This document shows positions 10,939 through 22,225 of a stretch of 60,000 nt of DNA, one piece after another. The DNA is taken from positions 20,755,461 to 20,815,460 of the forward strand of contig NC_087070.1 in NCBI RefSeq assembly GCF_963678635.1, in the 5' to 3' direction. The notes beneath the pieces were generated by a model that saw nothing but the letters and a program-made list of their open reading frames with translations, was not told the DNA's origin and made no database searches. Positions within the stretch are counted from its first letter, which is position 1. Every line of letters begins with the position of its first letter. Source of the stretch: Symsagittifera roscoffensis. Lineage: Eukaryota > Xenacoelomorpha > Acoela > Convolutidae. A program made the translations under genes and the position numbers.

Positions 10939-12089
10939 TCGATTGTAATTAAAGGTTGTTTGACAAGTTTTGTTGTTGACAAAATAGTTCAATTTTTTTT
11001 TTAATTTTACCCTCCCCCTCTCTCTGTAATTAGATGTAATTAGAGTCTCCTGACCTATTAAAAAGACCAAATGACTAGTCTCAATTCAATTTGGAACTCA
11101 ATATTTTGCCGGTCACGCTTCATATAAGAACAAAATTTATCGTGTGACAAATTTGCCGAACGAGCAGTTTTTAAACACGTATCACGAAAAATCATCACAA
11201 GTAAAGTTTTTTTTATACATTAGAGCTACAGAGACAACTATCTTTCACATGGAATGAAAAAATCCGTCAAATACGCTTAGTTGGGAAGTCGAAAATGGAC
11301 TGAAAAATAAAACCAGCCCAAAAATAAATGTTTTGCTTCACCACTTTTATCGCAATGACAATTGACTCAGTGCTGGCCTAGGACTATACTTTTATTATAG
11401 TTGATATGGATAAAAGTCATTTCATGGGTGAGGCGACTGCTATTTTACGTTTTATCAATAATTGGGGATCAACTTTCTAAATTAGACCAGTACCACGTCT
11501 GTTATCTAAAAAGAGTTAAAAAAAACGGGTTAAAAAGGTTACAGTTTGAGTCGTGTATGGAATTAATAAGACCAAATAGCTTGCCTGCTTACCTCAAACT
11601 GGATCGATTTTGAGTGCGACCAATTTGCCACGCAAAAATAGTTCGCATAATAAAATAATATATTCGAGTGGCAGTCCCTTTGGCATTTTAGTCGAGTGCA
11701 AGCATACTCATTTGACAATACGAGGTTTTCGAATCGATACCTATATGCTGTCAACTTTTTAAAAATCGGTCTAAACAAAAAACAAACCCAGGCATATATA
11801 TTCCTCACTTTCTTCGAAAGTCCGAACAATAATGTGATCCCTACATAAAACGTCCGAGCTTTCCTTGAGGCATCGACAACCGGGCAATAACAAAATAAGG
11901 TTGAATACGGCTTAATTTAAGCTATACTACCTCTTTTCTTGTAAAGAGAATGAAAATTTATTAACGTAGTGATTATGCCACCAGATACTTAAAAAAACTA
12001 GTTTTATTTTATTTTGAGGGGATGCAGTTAAAAAAATCAGTGCATCATTATATGATGACTAATAATTAATGTTTACATTTTATTAGCTC

Positions 12090-12341
12090 TTTTCGCCCAA
12101 AACTTTGTTTGCCAATGTATACTAATTTTAATGTCAAAATTTTCCAAAAAAGGCCCACAAACAAACATTTGAGCTTGTTGTTTTCTCTGCGGGGCAGAAA
12201 ATTTGGCCACAATTGTGTCTATATGGTCTTTTAAAGAGCTCAGAAAAACAATTTGGTCGGCATAGAAAAATAAAATCCAATTTTGCAATTTTATTGGGAA
12301 AATCTGCCTCCCCCTTGAGAAAACTCTAGATCCACACCTGG
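12090..12341 (-). repeat. Fragment of the hAT-type MITE family
   Basis: Reversed family sequence: a CCAATGTATACTAATTTTA step, GCGGGGCAGAAAATTTGGCC, GAGCTCAGAAAAACAATTTGGTCG, and the terminal CTAGATCCACACCTGG (decayed from CTAGATCCGCCCCTG). The distal half is lost. Confidence 0.7.
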
Positions 12342-15300
12342 TAGTATTAGTATTAAAATATGTAATTACAAATTTGAAAGGTGCAATTCTGATAGATATC
12401 AGAATTGAATCTCTCATTTTATAATGAACGGTTTTTTTGTAAAACAATCAAACGATTTTTAGTACGAGAATGAAAAGAGTCATGCTTAATGTTTGCCTGA
12501 ATTTATAAAAGCTACTGTGAAGGCTGCTGTAAAACGTTAGGTTACTCTGGATAAGGTTAAAATGTGGATAATCTTTGGTCTCTGGATAACGTTACTTAAC
12601 ATTAGGCGTAGAAGTCCTCCAATTTATTGAATCAATATTTTCAGATTTTTTTCTTGAAAATGCTAGTTGAGTAAACTAATTAAATGCTAATTATTTTTTC
12701 GATATGATAACTGAGTGAGCTATAAAACTTCCACCCTTGAAAATTTTTCTTAAAAACAGTTTACAAAGGTAGTGACTGCTTGGCTTCATCATACGTCATG
12801 CTGCCATTTCGTTAAAAAAAATTGTCATTAGCGTTTTTCTTTGTTCTTGATACGTATAACTCATGTGAAAAGAAAAATGAAACAACTCTGAATGAAAAAA
12901 AAAAACAAAAAAGTGAAACATTCGAACTTTTATTGTATTTCTGTTTGCTACCGATCTGACTAGGTATTTTGGCTGCAATTTTTTAGCTTTGAAAACATTA
13001 ACAAAAAAAGTTTAAAGAAAAACAAAAACTCGCAGATTTGAAAACGTAGCTCTAAAAATAATTTGTGACATTAATCGAAGGGTTTTGTCAATCGCTTGGG
13101 GCTTATAACCATTTGAATGAAATTTAATTCAATCATGCCAACAAAGGTTTTGCGTCATATTTGTGCCGGTTTTTTTTTCCAATATTCATTGTTTCATCGT
13201 TCAAATTTAATCAAGCGAGTTTGTTTTTAGACTTGATCTATTTTTTTCCTGAGCTTTCAGTCAAAGAACCCCATAACCGAACAAAAAATAATTTAAGTGA
13301 AAGAACAGTTTTTTTCAATAATCAAATTAGATTATCAACTAATGAATAAGGGCGAGAAGAAGCGGCACAATTATGACGCCTAAAATACGTTGTCTTGACT
13401 GAAGTAGATTTCAATGAAAATGTTATAAGCCCCAGGCCATTGACAAAACTCTTCGATTAATCGCTCGATTCAATTTGAGCGCAATGTTTTCAAATCTGCG
13501 CAATTTTTGTCTAAAATTTTTCCACAGTTTTTTCAAAGATAAAATAGGAGTGTCAGAGTACGTATTTAGATTGGTAGCAAACGGAATAACAATTACTATT
13601 CTTTTGTTTCAACTTTTAAACTCAGAATTGCTTTTTTTGTCAACTTTTTCTAAATATATTGACTCTAGTTTGCTTGATTTTTGCTTGATTGCTTGATTAG
13701 AGTTTGTTCTTTGAATAAAATTCAATTTTGCCCTGTTTTTTTTTCTTAAAATATTCTTCATTTTCAAAATCTATCTAATGCTGCGGATGAAACGCTAATT
13801 ACTGTCAACCTTGAGCTTCGCAAACAATAAGGAAAATATTCACATTGTAAAAATTGTGAAACAACTTGAAAAGTCAAAAACAAACTAAAAAATTTCTGGT
13901 CTATTAATTCAATACTTGGATAAAATAAGTGCCTCAATTCAATTAGGAGCGAATTTTTTTTTTGAGCTGCTTACGCGTTGATAAATATGGAAAAATTCAT
14001 TGGTTTTTTTAAGTGCCAGCTCTTTTCCAAATTTAACTATTTCTCAAATTGCCAGTGTTCAAACCTCAATTTTGTAGGTAGAATTTTTTTTTCCTTTGAG
14101 CTCCAGACAACAAAAATTTTTAGATGAGGCAAACATAATTTAACATTTGGCTACTTAAAAGTTCAAAACTTTAAAAAAAACTGACCAAGTAGAAATATTC
14201 CGTTACTTTATTCAAAAGTCGGAAAAAGCATTTCAACTGATTGGCCCAATATAGAAAATTTTTGTAATTAGTCCATGAAGATTTCATAACATCATTCCAG
14301 TCTTAGCTTACAATTCGAATTCTTCGTGCATATCATTTAAAATTACAGAGTTTTCAGGTAAATTTCTTTTTTTGCTGACCAACAAAATTGTAAAAAAAAA
14401 ATAAAACTCTTTTTTTGAGTTTTTTACTTTTAAAAAGGCATTGTAGCCTTGAAATTGTGATAAGAATGAACTGTGACATGCAATCAACTCCAAAAAACAA
14501 CAGTTCCCTTTTTTGATACGCGAAACCTAGAAGACTAGTCATTCCGGCTCAGAAATACTTTCTAACTGAATTGAATTGAAGCAGCTAATTTGCTATAATT
14601 TTCCGTTTATTTTCGCACAATTATCACTTGATCTAGGACACGACGTTGCGCGTTGATGAAGATTCCTTAGGTGAAACAAAATTTTTTATAAAAAAAAGTG
14701 GAAAATTTGCTCTTTTTTTGCACCAAGAGCTACTTCAATCACCAGGAACAGCAGTCGGAATGTAGGTGGCTTAGTTTTTTGCTTAATTTTGTGATAAAAC
14801 TGAAAAAATATATATCTGAAATGAATTTTATAGTTTTGCAATATTTTTAGATAAATGCCTTTGAAAGATTGCACCCCACTCAAAACTTTAATTTAGTTCT
14901 TACGACAAGCTATTTTTTTACTATGCAGCTCAACTCAAATTTCAAATCATTTGAATCGGGAAAACTCTATTTTCAAGAATTCAATTGCGCGTTGAGTAGA
15001 TTACAAGCATGGAAAAAACACTTTAGCTCAAATGGGCAAGTTCTATTGGACATCTAAAAACAATCTTCATAGAAGTGTTCAAACCGCCTAACTTTTATAA
15101 TTTCAAACAAAGATATCTTAAAACTGGTAGGGTCATTCCGGTCGCGTCTTATAAATTGCAACCCATGAAATGACCAGGAGAAAATAACCCCTCTTGCATG
15201 TATTTTTTTGATTATTTTAGATAAAAAGACAACAAAAAACAAAAAATAGCAAGAGTCAAAAATAAAAAAAAAGCCAAACAAATGAAGCTTACAAGAAAAG

Positions 15301-15673
15301 AAATCAATCATTCAACCCAAAAAGGTTTTCAAAAAACATCTCAGCCATTAATAAATAGGAGTACAACTAGCTGTAAATTCATCCAAACAATGGGGGAAAA
15401 TTGAGTTTAAAAAAATTATAGATACTTTTGGATAGACTTTTTTTTGTGAGGAGAGACAGAGAGAAAAGGCTACCGGAATTATTTGAAAGATTTTATTTTT
15501 GTTGGAAAAAACTTGATGTCGTTTTACGGGCTTAACATTAATGAAAAAGAAGACCACCAATTATTTAACGGAAATATTGAAGTTTCATGTTTGCAAACTT
15601 CGCAAACTGTTTCTAGATTATTATTGAACAATATTCAAATTCAATCAAAAATTATCAGAAATTCAATCAAAAA

Positions 15674-15988
15674 TTGTTCGTTCCGACTTTCGTAACGAAA
15701 TTAACGGAATACTTGAGCTCGGTGGTTTTTTTTCTTCAGACAAATTTCGACTTTTTAACTAGCCATTTTAAAAAACTTTTCTAATCATTCATAGGTATTA
15801 TTGACTTGAGCTTAAATGAGAAAAAAATTTTTATTTGTGATCCTTTTTCGTAACGTTATGGTGGTTTAAATATTGCCATTTTGGTCAATTTAGGACAATT
15901 AACGCGCGATATAATTCGCGCTATTAACGCGTAAGCGGAAAATTATTCCATCGTAGAAATTGTTCCCAATTGATTGAAGGAAGCCTAT
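15674..15988 (+). repeat. HINE-like element, copy 2 (3' truncated by a duplication junction)
   Basis: Begins TTGTTCGTTCCGAC with the ACTTTCGTAACGAAATT hairpin variant and runs through the ATTAACGCG block. It is cut at about 15988, where the second duplication unit begins. Confidence 0.8.
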
Positions 15989-16450
15989 TTGTGATAAAAC
16001 TGAAAAAATATATATCTGAAAGGAATTTTATAGTTTTGCAATATTTTTAGATAAATGCCTTTGAAAGATTGCACCCCACTCAAAACTTTAATTTAGTTCT
16101 TACGACAAGCTATTTTTTTTACTATGCAGCTCAACTCAAATTTCAAATCATTTGAAGAAAAGGCTACCGGAATTATTTGAAAGATTTTATTTTTGTTGGA
16201 AAAAACTTGATGTCGTTTTACGGGCTTAACATTAATGAAAAAGAAGACCACCAATTATTTAACGGAAATATTGAAGTTTCATGTTTGCAAACTTCGCAAA
16301 CTGTTTCTAGATTATTATTGAACAATATTCAAATTCAATCAAAAATTATCAGAAATGGCTGAGCTCAATTTATTTCAATTCAATCTGCAGACAAAACTCT
16401 AACCCTTGTTTCTGAGCGGCGTATAATTTATAAAATTAACTGAATTGTTA

Positions 16451-16974
16451 TTGTTCGTTCCGACTTTCGTAACGAAATTAACGGAATACTTGAGCTCGGT
16501 GGTTTTTTTTCTTCAGACAAATTTCGACTTTTTAACTAGCCATTTTTGACAAAACTTTTCTAATCATTCATAAGTATTATTGACTTGAGCTTAAATGAGA
16601 AAAAAAATTTATTTGTGATCCTTTTTCGTAACGTTATGGTGGTTTAAATATTGCCATTTTGGTCAATTTAGGACAATTAACGCGCGATATAATTCGCGCT
16701 ATTAACGCGTAAGCGGAAAATTATTCCATCATAGAAATTGTTCCCAACTGATTGAAGGAAGCCTATTTGCCACAATTGATTTGTTACTAGGAGCGAAATT
16801 ATCACTTTGTACTTTATATGGCGTGTGGGGGGATGATTTTTACAAAAAATCTCAAATTAAACAAAACCCTTTTCATTTTTATTGCATTCAATTTTTTTAT
16901 GTTGTTACTGCTCCATAGATCTAAAATGCAGTCGAAAAATATGAGGGTGTTGCTTTGATAAGAGCAGTCTTGTT
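16451..16974 (+). repeat. HINE-like element, copy 3
   Basis: Full length. Shares with copy 2 the variant start TTGTTCGTTCC and the CGAAATTAACGG step, so the two form a subgroup. The 3' hairpin is decayed (GAGGGTGTTGCTTTGATAAG), but the terminal AGCAGTCTTGTT is kept. Confidence 0.82.
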
Positions 16975-17143
16975 CTTTAAGAATTTGATTTTCAAGTTGC
17001 TTCGCAATTTGTGAATAAGTGTCTTCCTTTCAAATGCAAAAATCACCAAAGAGCTAATTCAAAAAAGTGAGGTTGGAAACCTCTGTGCTACTTGCATACA
17101 ATCATTTAGTCTTGATTTTGTCAAAATAATTTCTGGAGCTTTA

Positions 17144-17666
17144 TTGTTCCGACTTTCGATACGAAAGTAACGGAATATTTGTGCTCGGGGTGGGTTTTTT
17201 TTTCTTCAGACAAATTTCGACTTTTTAACTAGCCATTTTTGACTGAATTTTTTTATATTATTCGAAAAACATTGTTGACCTGAGCTTAAATTTGAAAAGA
17301 TATTTCACCTGTGATCATTTTTTGTAAAGTTTTGGGGGTTTAAAGATTGCCATTTTGGTCAATTTGGGACAATTAACGCGCGATAAATTTCGCGCTATTA
17401 ACGCGTAGGCGAGATTTAATCCGTCTTATAAATTGTTCCAAATTGGTTCAAGGAAGCTTATATGCCATAATTGATTTGTTAATAGCCGCAAAATCTACCA
17501 CTTTAAACTTAATATGACGTGTGGGGGGGATGTTTTTAAATAAAATCTCAAATTTTTTCAAATTTTTTTTTTATTACATTGAAAATTTTCATCTTATTAA
17601 TGCTCCATAGACCTTAAAAGGCAGTCAGAACATTCAGGGCTTCGCCCTGATACGAGCAGTCTTGTT
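17144..17666 (+). repeat. HINE-like element, copy 4
   Basis: Full length with all landmarks intact: TTGTTCCGAC, the 5' hairpin ACTTTCGATACGAAAGT, ATTAACGCGCGATAAATTTC, the sub-terminal AGTCAGAACATTC (one change from the AGTCGGAACA inverted repeat), the perfect 3' hairpin TCAGGGCTTCGCCCTGA, and TACGAGCAGTCTTGTT. Best reference copy for the 3' end. Confidence 0.88.
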
Positions 17667-18648
17667 CACTTTGAATAGGATTTCAAATTTAAATTTTTAT
17701 CTCAACATTTTACCACTTCATAAACAAAACTTGCTCAATTTGAAAGCTTATTAATAAATTAATCCCTTAAAAGCTTTATTAAATTATAATTCTCCGTGAT
17801 GACAATTCCTGGGAAGCACTTGAATGCTAGTGATAGAAAAAATAATTGATTTCCAAAAATTCAACTGTCTACATTATTCAACTTCACCTTGATAACAGTT
17901 TGTTACAAGATATCAGAATTGTTGCAAATGTCACATTTGGTTTGTTTTTGTTGCAAATGACACAATCTTTTTAATGTGTTGTTTTCTCGTGTTTTGTGAA
18001 TTGTGGGCTCCCTCCGAAATGCCAAAACTCCCAGAAAGCATAAAAAAAAATTTTTTAAAGTTCTCAAATGGAAAACATCCGTTGAAATTGTTCGAAAATA
18101 ATTTTTTTATAGGAACAAATTCGTGCAAAGCAATCAAACTGGTTTTTGGCATTAAAACTGCAAAAGATATATAGAACTTTATTGAAGCACTTATCTAATT
18201 TATTCATCTGTAAGATTTCTACAATAAAAAATTGCTCAATTCTTTTCAATCCTGGAAACAACCAACGTTCATTTTATTCAGCTTACGTAATCAAGGGTTA
18301 TGTTTGAAGCTCATAAATTCAGTTTTCTGGATCTGCGTGAACGTTATCTAAATTGGCTCAAAATATACAAGCACTGTCTGACAGAAAAAAGCAGAGAAAC
18401 AATATGAGGCCAAAATGGGTTTTGTTGTGAAATTTAAGCGAACTCTTCAACAGGCTAAAAAAAGATTTATCGCAAAACTCGCTACGCGACTATATTTTCT
18501 TTGATTTTTTTTTGCTGTTTTGGATACCAAGACTAAAAAACTAAAATGCTGTATTGCTCAAAACCACTCCAAAAGCAGCCGACTCTGAGGAACTCGCAGC
18601 AAAGTTTGCGGAAACCAGAACAGTTTGTGGAATCCACAAAAAGTAATA

Positions 18649-19087
18649 AGACTGCTCGTATCAGGGCGAAGCTCTGAAAGTTCCGACTGCCTTTTAACGT
18701 ATATGGAGCAGTAATAACATAAACAACACAAAAAAGATGAAATGAAATCAAATAAAATGAAAAACTTTTTCCCAAAAATTTGAAACACGCCATATTTAGT
18801 ACAAAACAAAAGATTTCGCTCCTTGTAACAAATCAATTATGGCAAATAAGCTTATTTTAACCAATTTGGAACGATTTCTAAGACGGATTAAATCTCCGCT
18901 TACGCTTACGCTGATCACAGGTGAAATATCTTTTCAAATTTAGGCTCAGGACAACAATAGCTTTCGAATGATATAAAAAAATTCCGTCAAATGTGGCTAG
19001 TTAAAAAGTCGAAATTTGTCTGAAGAAAAAAAAAACCCACCCCGAGCACAAATATTCCGTTACTTTCGTATCGAAAGTCGGAACAAT
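18649..19087 (-). repeat. HINE-like element, copy 5 (internal deletion)
   Basis: Reverse orientation, from AAGACTGCTCGTATCAGGGC to GAAAGTCGGAACAA. The block between CTCCGCTTACGC and GATCACAGGTGAAAT is missing, which removes the ATTAACGCG palindrome. Both termini are intact. Confidence 0.85.
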
Positions 19088-19965
19088 AATGTGTTCGTAG
19101 TGAAACTAAGCGCTCGCAAAATCATGATTTGTGAGCATAATTTGCATTTTTTTCAAAATACAGTCATATCATTATCATTTTTTCGTACCAAAAAATATTT
19201 CAGCTTTGATAGGGGGCTTATTTGATATTCTCAAAACACTACAAAGAGCAGTCTTAATCCTGAATACTCTCTTAAATAAATCTAAATTTCAGATAAATTG
19301 ACGCGTTTCAAATGGAAAACTGTGAACACATTGGAATTGCAGTAACTTGGGTAAAAAAAATAAACACATTTTGCTCGAAACAAAAAAAGAGTAGATGATG
19401 ATTAGTTGTTATACTGTTGACCTTGTTATATTTGTTGTTTTTTTCGCGCGAATGTAGAAATTAAACAGGAGACATTAGAAATCTCTTTCTGACACATAAT
19501 TTAGATTCCAAAAATATCACTTAAAGAAACTGCTCAATGTCGAGAAAAACTGTCTGAATTTTTGCTCTTCAGTTTTAAAAATTTAGCAAAAATTGAATGA
19601 AAATCATTCTTAATTTTGGTGTTTCAAAAATGAGCTAGTTTTTTTTCACCTTTCAATGATTAATTATAATGCTTAAAAATTATAACAATTATGCAATCAT
19701 TCATTATGCTTCCAATGGTTAATTATTATGCTTAAAAAAGCGTATTAATTATGCTACCAATTATGCCATTCATTTCAGTTTGAATAAAAAAGAAAGAAAT
19801 CAAAGAAAATTTTTGACATTTTTTCCCAGTTTTGTACCAATTAAACTATTCTTGGAAACTTCTTTGCGACTTGTGCAGTAAAATTTTGCTAAGCTTAAAT
19901 TGGATTGGAAAGCAATAAATATAGTTGGGTGATTGATAGAAACAAATAGCAAACTTCGGAATTAC

Positions 19966-20346
19966 CTGGAGTGAACATAGTGTCGTGTGTTCCCATGGCA
20001 CTCGTCTCGCGATAGTCGTGTAAACCGAAGGGGCCAAAATGAACAACGCAGTACACGTGTCAATAACGGTTATCGAAACCATCAAATAACCAGTAATCGA
20101 TCTCAATTTTTTAGTTGTTACAAACAACCACACGATTATAAATGAGCCGATAACTGTCAGAACGCTAAACAGGGCATAAACTATGGGGTCCGTAATAATA
20201 AACTCCATAGCTGCATCCTCAAATGATTCGTTAAAGGTCGAATTTTTCGATAAGTTCTGAACTTTTGTCACTTTTCCTGGCATTTTCAAATCCACTTCGC
20301 TTCCGTTGTCAACATTTACATTAAAATTTTCTGATACATTATTCAT
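19966..20346 (-). CDS. GPCR exon 1: N-terminus, TM1, TM2, extracellular loop 1
   Basis: Encodes residues 1-127. The start is the first ATG in the frame. The frame stays open a little upstream, but only from a TTG, and an acceptor-like pyrimidine tract ending in TATGTAG lies just before the ATG, so a 5' UTR exon may splice there. The N-terminus carries several N-x-S/T sequons (residues 2, 14, 31, 35 and 39). TM1 is about residues 54-77 (GSFIIVWLF) and TM2 about 84-109, with the conserved TM2 Asp in VIDTC. Loop 1 has the typical Trp (118) before Cys124, the TM3 disulfide cysteine. The exon ends CTCCAG|GTAATT, phase 0. Confidence 0.88.
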
Positions 20347-22080
20347 GACTAATTTGATTGGTATTCTGAGACTACATAAAATGAGGAGAGAAATAAAAAA
20401 GAGCAAAAAATGAATTTTTCAAGTATGCGATGAAAATTTATAATGACTACCAATAAAAACGTCTGACATAAACCGGGGAAAAATTGCCGATTTTAAGTGA
20501 AGTGCTTTGATATAGAAACTTAAATGAGTTTTCTTTTGAACTGAAATGAACAAGCAGCGAAATTGCGGAAGTTAAAACTAGAGCTTTGTATTAGAGACTG
20601 ATAATCAGAAGTTAGCAAAACAAGTAACTAGCTAACTTGATAATTTAATAATGGAAACCAAAAAATATTCACCACCAGGGCAAATTGTGAAGTGATGATT
20701 ATCGAAAATAGAAGTATTTGCTAATAATTTTTCTTGATTTCGTTGCAGGTTAAATAAATAAAAATAATTTAAAATCAGTAAAAGTATAGTTGAGGAAACA
20801 TATTTGCTTTGCTTAGGAGGTAAATTCATAGGTTGCAGTGAGAAAATTGAAAGTCAGATTTGTTAAACTGATTACTTCAAAGTTGGCCAATCACAGCATC
20901 TCCTCAAAGAAAACCTGCAAAACATTATAATATTACCCAAACAAAATTCAGAATTCATTATTAAAATGAGGGCTCGAAGAAAATTTAATTTTTTGAAAAC
21001 AATTGTAAGGATATAGAAATGAAAAAAATCATTTCTGCCAACGCAACATACAAAAGTTTGAAGATGCCTTGGGCCTCTAATTTTGAGAGGGCAGCTTGTT
21101 TATTACGGTAAAAGCCTTCAGGAACTGGCCCATTTAAAAAAAATTACCGCGGTGCAAAATTTTTTGGCAAAACCGATTCAGTCGACCTTATAGTAGGTTG
21201 TTTTTATTTTAGAAACTATCTCTCCTATTGGTGAAAATCCTAAATTAACCTTTCATTTGAACAGTAATTGTAATTCAGATGCGGCTGATTTTTGATGCCA
21301 GCATAACTTAGTTAGGCCATTAATTTTGCTGGTAAGATGGGTAGTAAACTAGGGTTTTTATCTAATTAATAGCCTGTTATTAGATGAAGCATCTGCGACA
21401 TTAGTCTTATTCGACTGGGCGCCGTAGAAAGGTCAATTCACCTACTTACTTTTTGGGCCACTTTAACGCGCCTATGCTAAATCGGGAAACAATTGAGAAA
21501 AGGGAACTAAGGTGTTTCAGCTAATTCCTTTTCCTCCTCTAGCAAATGTTATCCGAACATTTTTTGCATAGTAATTTCGATAGTCAATTAGCTGTTTCCA
21601 ATGATGGCTTCAGCAGCAAAAACAATCCATTAAAACGATACAAAAAGTCGAAAAAAGTCACTTAGCATTTCACTTTGCCATACTGAAAAGTGAATTAGAT
21701 TAATTTTGCTACACTTTCATTATAGAAAGAAAACAAATTAATGAAATTGCGACAATCAGCAGTTGTGACATTTTTTGCTCACCCTCAAATCACGCGGAGC
21801 TATTTTTAATATAGGCATAATTAATTATGCAAAAATATTAATAAGAAGCAGGTGGTTTTTCTCCTAATTGGAAACACAAGTAGGAGCGAGAAAAGCAAAA
21901 AATTTCTCTCACAGTTTTCAGTAATGCAAAATACCAACATACCTTCAAAATTAACCAAACGATAAGAGTAGCTGGATGTTTCGCAATTGGCACAAAATGC
22001 GCCGACAGCAATGAAAGAAATACAAAAATTAAAAAAATAATAACAGAAAAAAATATTTTGCCTTCAGTAAAAGTCAATTG

Positions 22081-22225
22081 AGTTTAGCCTTTCGTCGCCT
22101 CAATTGTAAGTTTGCTCATACTGTCTACAAAAGCAGAGACAACGTTTTTTGTATTGTTTCTCGAATCCGCACCGCGGCCAGAAAGACTTCGCATTTGACT
22201 CCCTACAAGCTTTCCCTGAGGTACC
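22081..22225 (-). CDS. Doubtful terminal exon, unknown protein
   Basis: On the minus strand a good acceptor (TTTTTTCGGTCGATTTCAG) precedes an open frame VPQGKLVGSQMRSLSGRG... that ends in a stop after 48 codons. Its composition is less AT-rich than its surroundings. The G-K-L-x-G...S-x-S-G-R spacing faintly recalls the N-terminal strands of carboxylesterases, but the expected F-x-G-I-P-Y-A does not follow, so this may be chance. No partner exon was found. Confidence 0.2.

Larger units (their letters stand above)
14789..16974. repeat. Rearranged tandem duplication containing two HINE-like copies
   Basis: Unit 1 (14789-15988) is block A (14789-14956), about 515 bases of other sequence, block B (15472-15662), then the first ~315 bases of a HINE-like element. 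Unit 2 (15989-16974) repeats A (15989-16156), joins it directly to B (16156-16356), then a ~95-base spacer and a complete HINE-like element. Unit 1's element stops exactly where unit 2 begins, at a shared CCTATTTG step. Block B's short open frame is duplicated too (15483-15695 and 16177-16362) but shows no protein character. Confidence 0.8.
8577..19965 (-). other. GPCR intron 1 (11.4 kb), loaded with transposons and duplications
   Basis: Donor GTAATT at the exon 1 end; acceptor TTTTTTTCAG before exon 2. Contents: HINE-like copies at 15674-15988, 16451-16974, 17144-17666 and 18649-19087; a rearranged tandem duplication at 14789-16974; a foldback at 9550-9735; and MITE fragments near 9190-9370 and 12090-12341. 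Between these (9960-12080, 12345-14780, 17670-18640 and 19090-19960) there is AT-rich sequence in which no exon was recognised. Because exons 1 and 2 join at the TM3 cysteine in phase 0 with no missing receptor segment, no coding exon is needed inside. Confidence 0.8.
3580..20346 (-). other. Gene span: spliced rhodopsin-class GPCR, four coding exons
   Basis: Joining 20346-19966, 8576-8472, 5119-4977 and 4261-3580 (minus strand) gives one uninterrupted 1311-base frame, 436 residues plus a TAA stop. Exon junction phases agree at all three joins (0, 0 and 2), and every intron is GT-AG. The product has an N-glycosylation-rich extracellular N-terminus, seven hydrophobic segments in the class A order, a D-R-C motif after TM3 (148-150), a Cys pair able to link TM3 to loop 2 (C124 and C202), Pro238 in TM5, and N-V-F-I-Y at 393-397 in TM7. 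It should be a plasma-membrane G-protein-coupled receptor. The ligand cannot be inferred. Non-canonical features are DRC for DRY, NVFIY for NPxxY, no CWxP in TM6, no Trp at the usual TM4 position, and Ser where TM1 normally has Asn. Additional non-coding 5' exons may exist. Confidence 0.9.

Noticed and set aside
15483-16362. Duplicated frames MKDFIFVGKNL..., as a possible gene pair
   Set aside because: Both are block B of the local duplication; the frame ends differ at the junctions and there is no domain.
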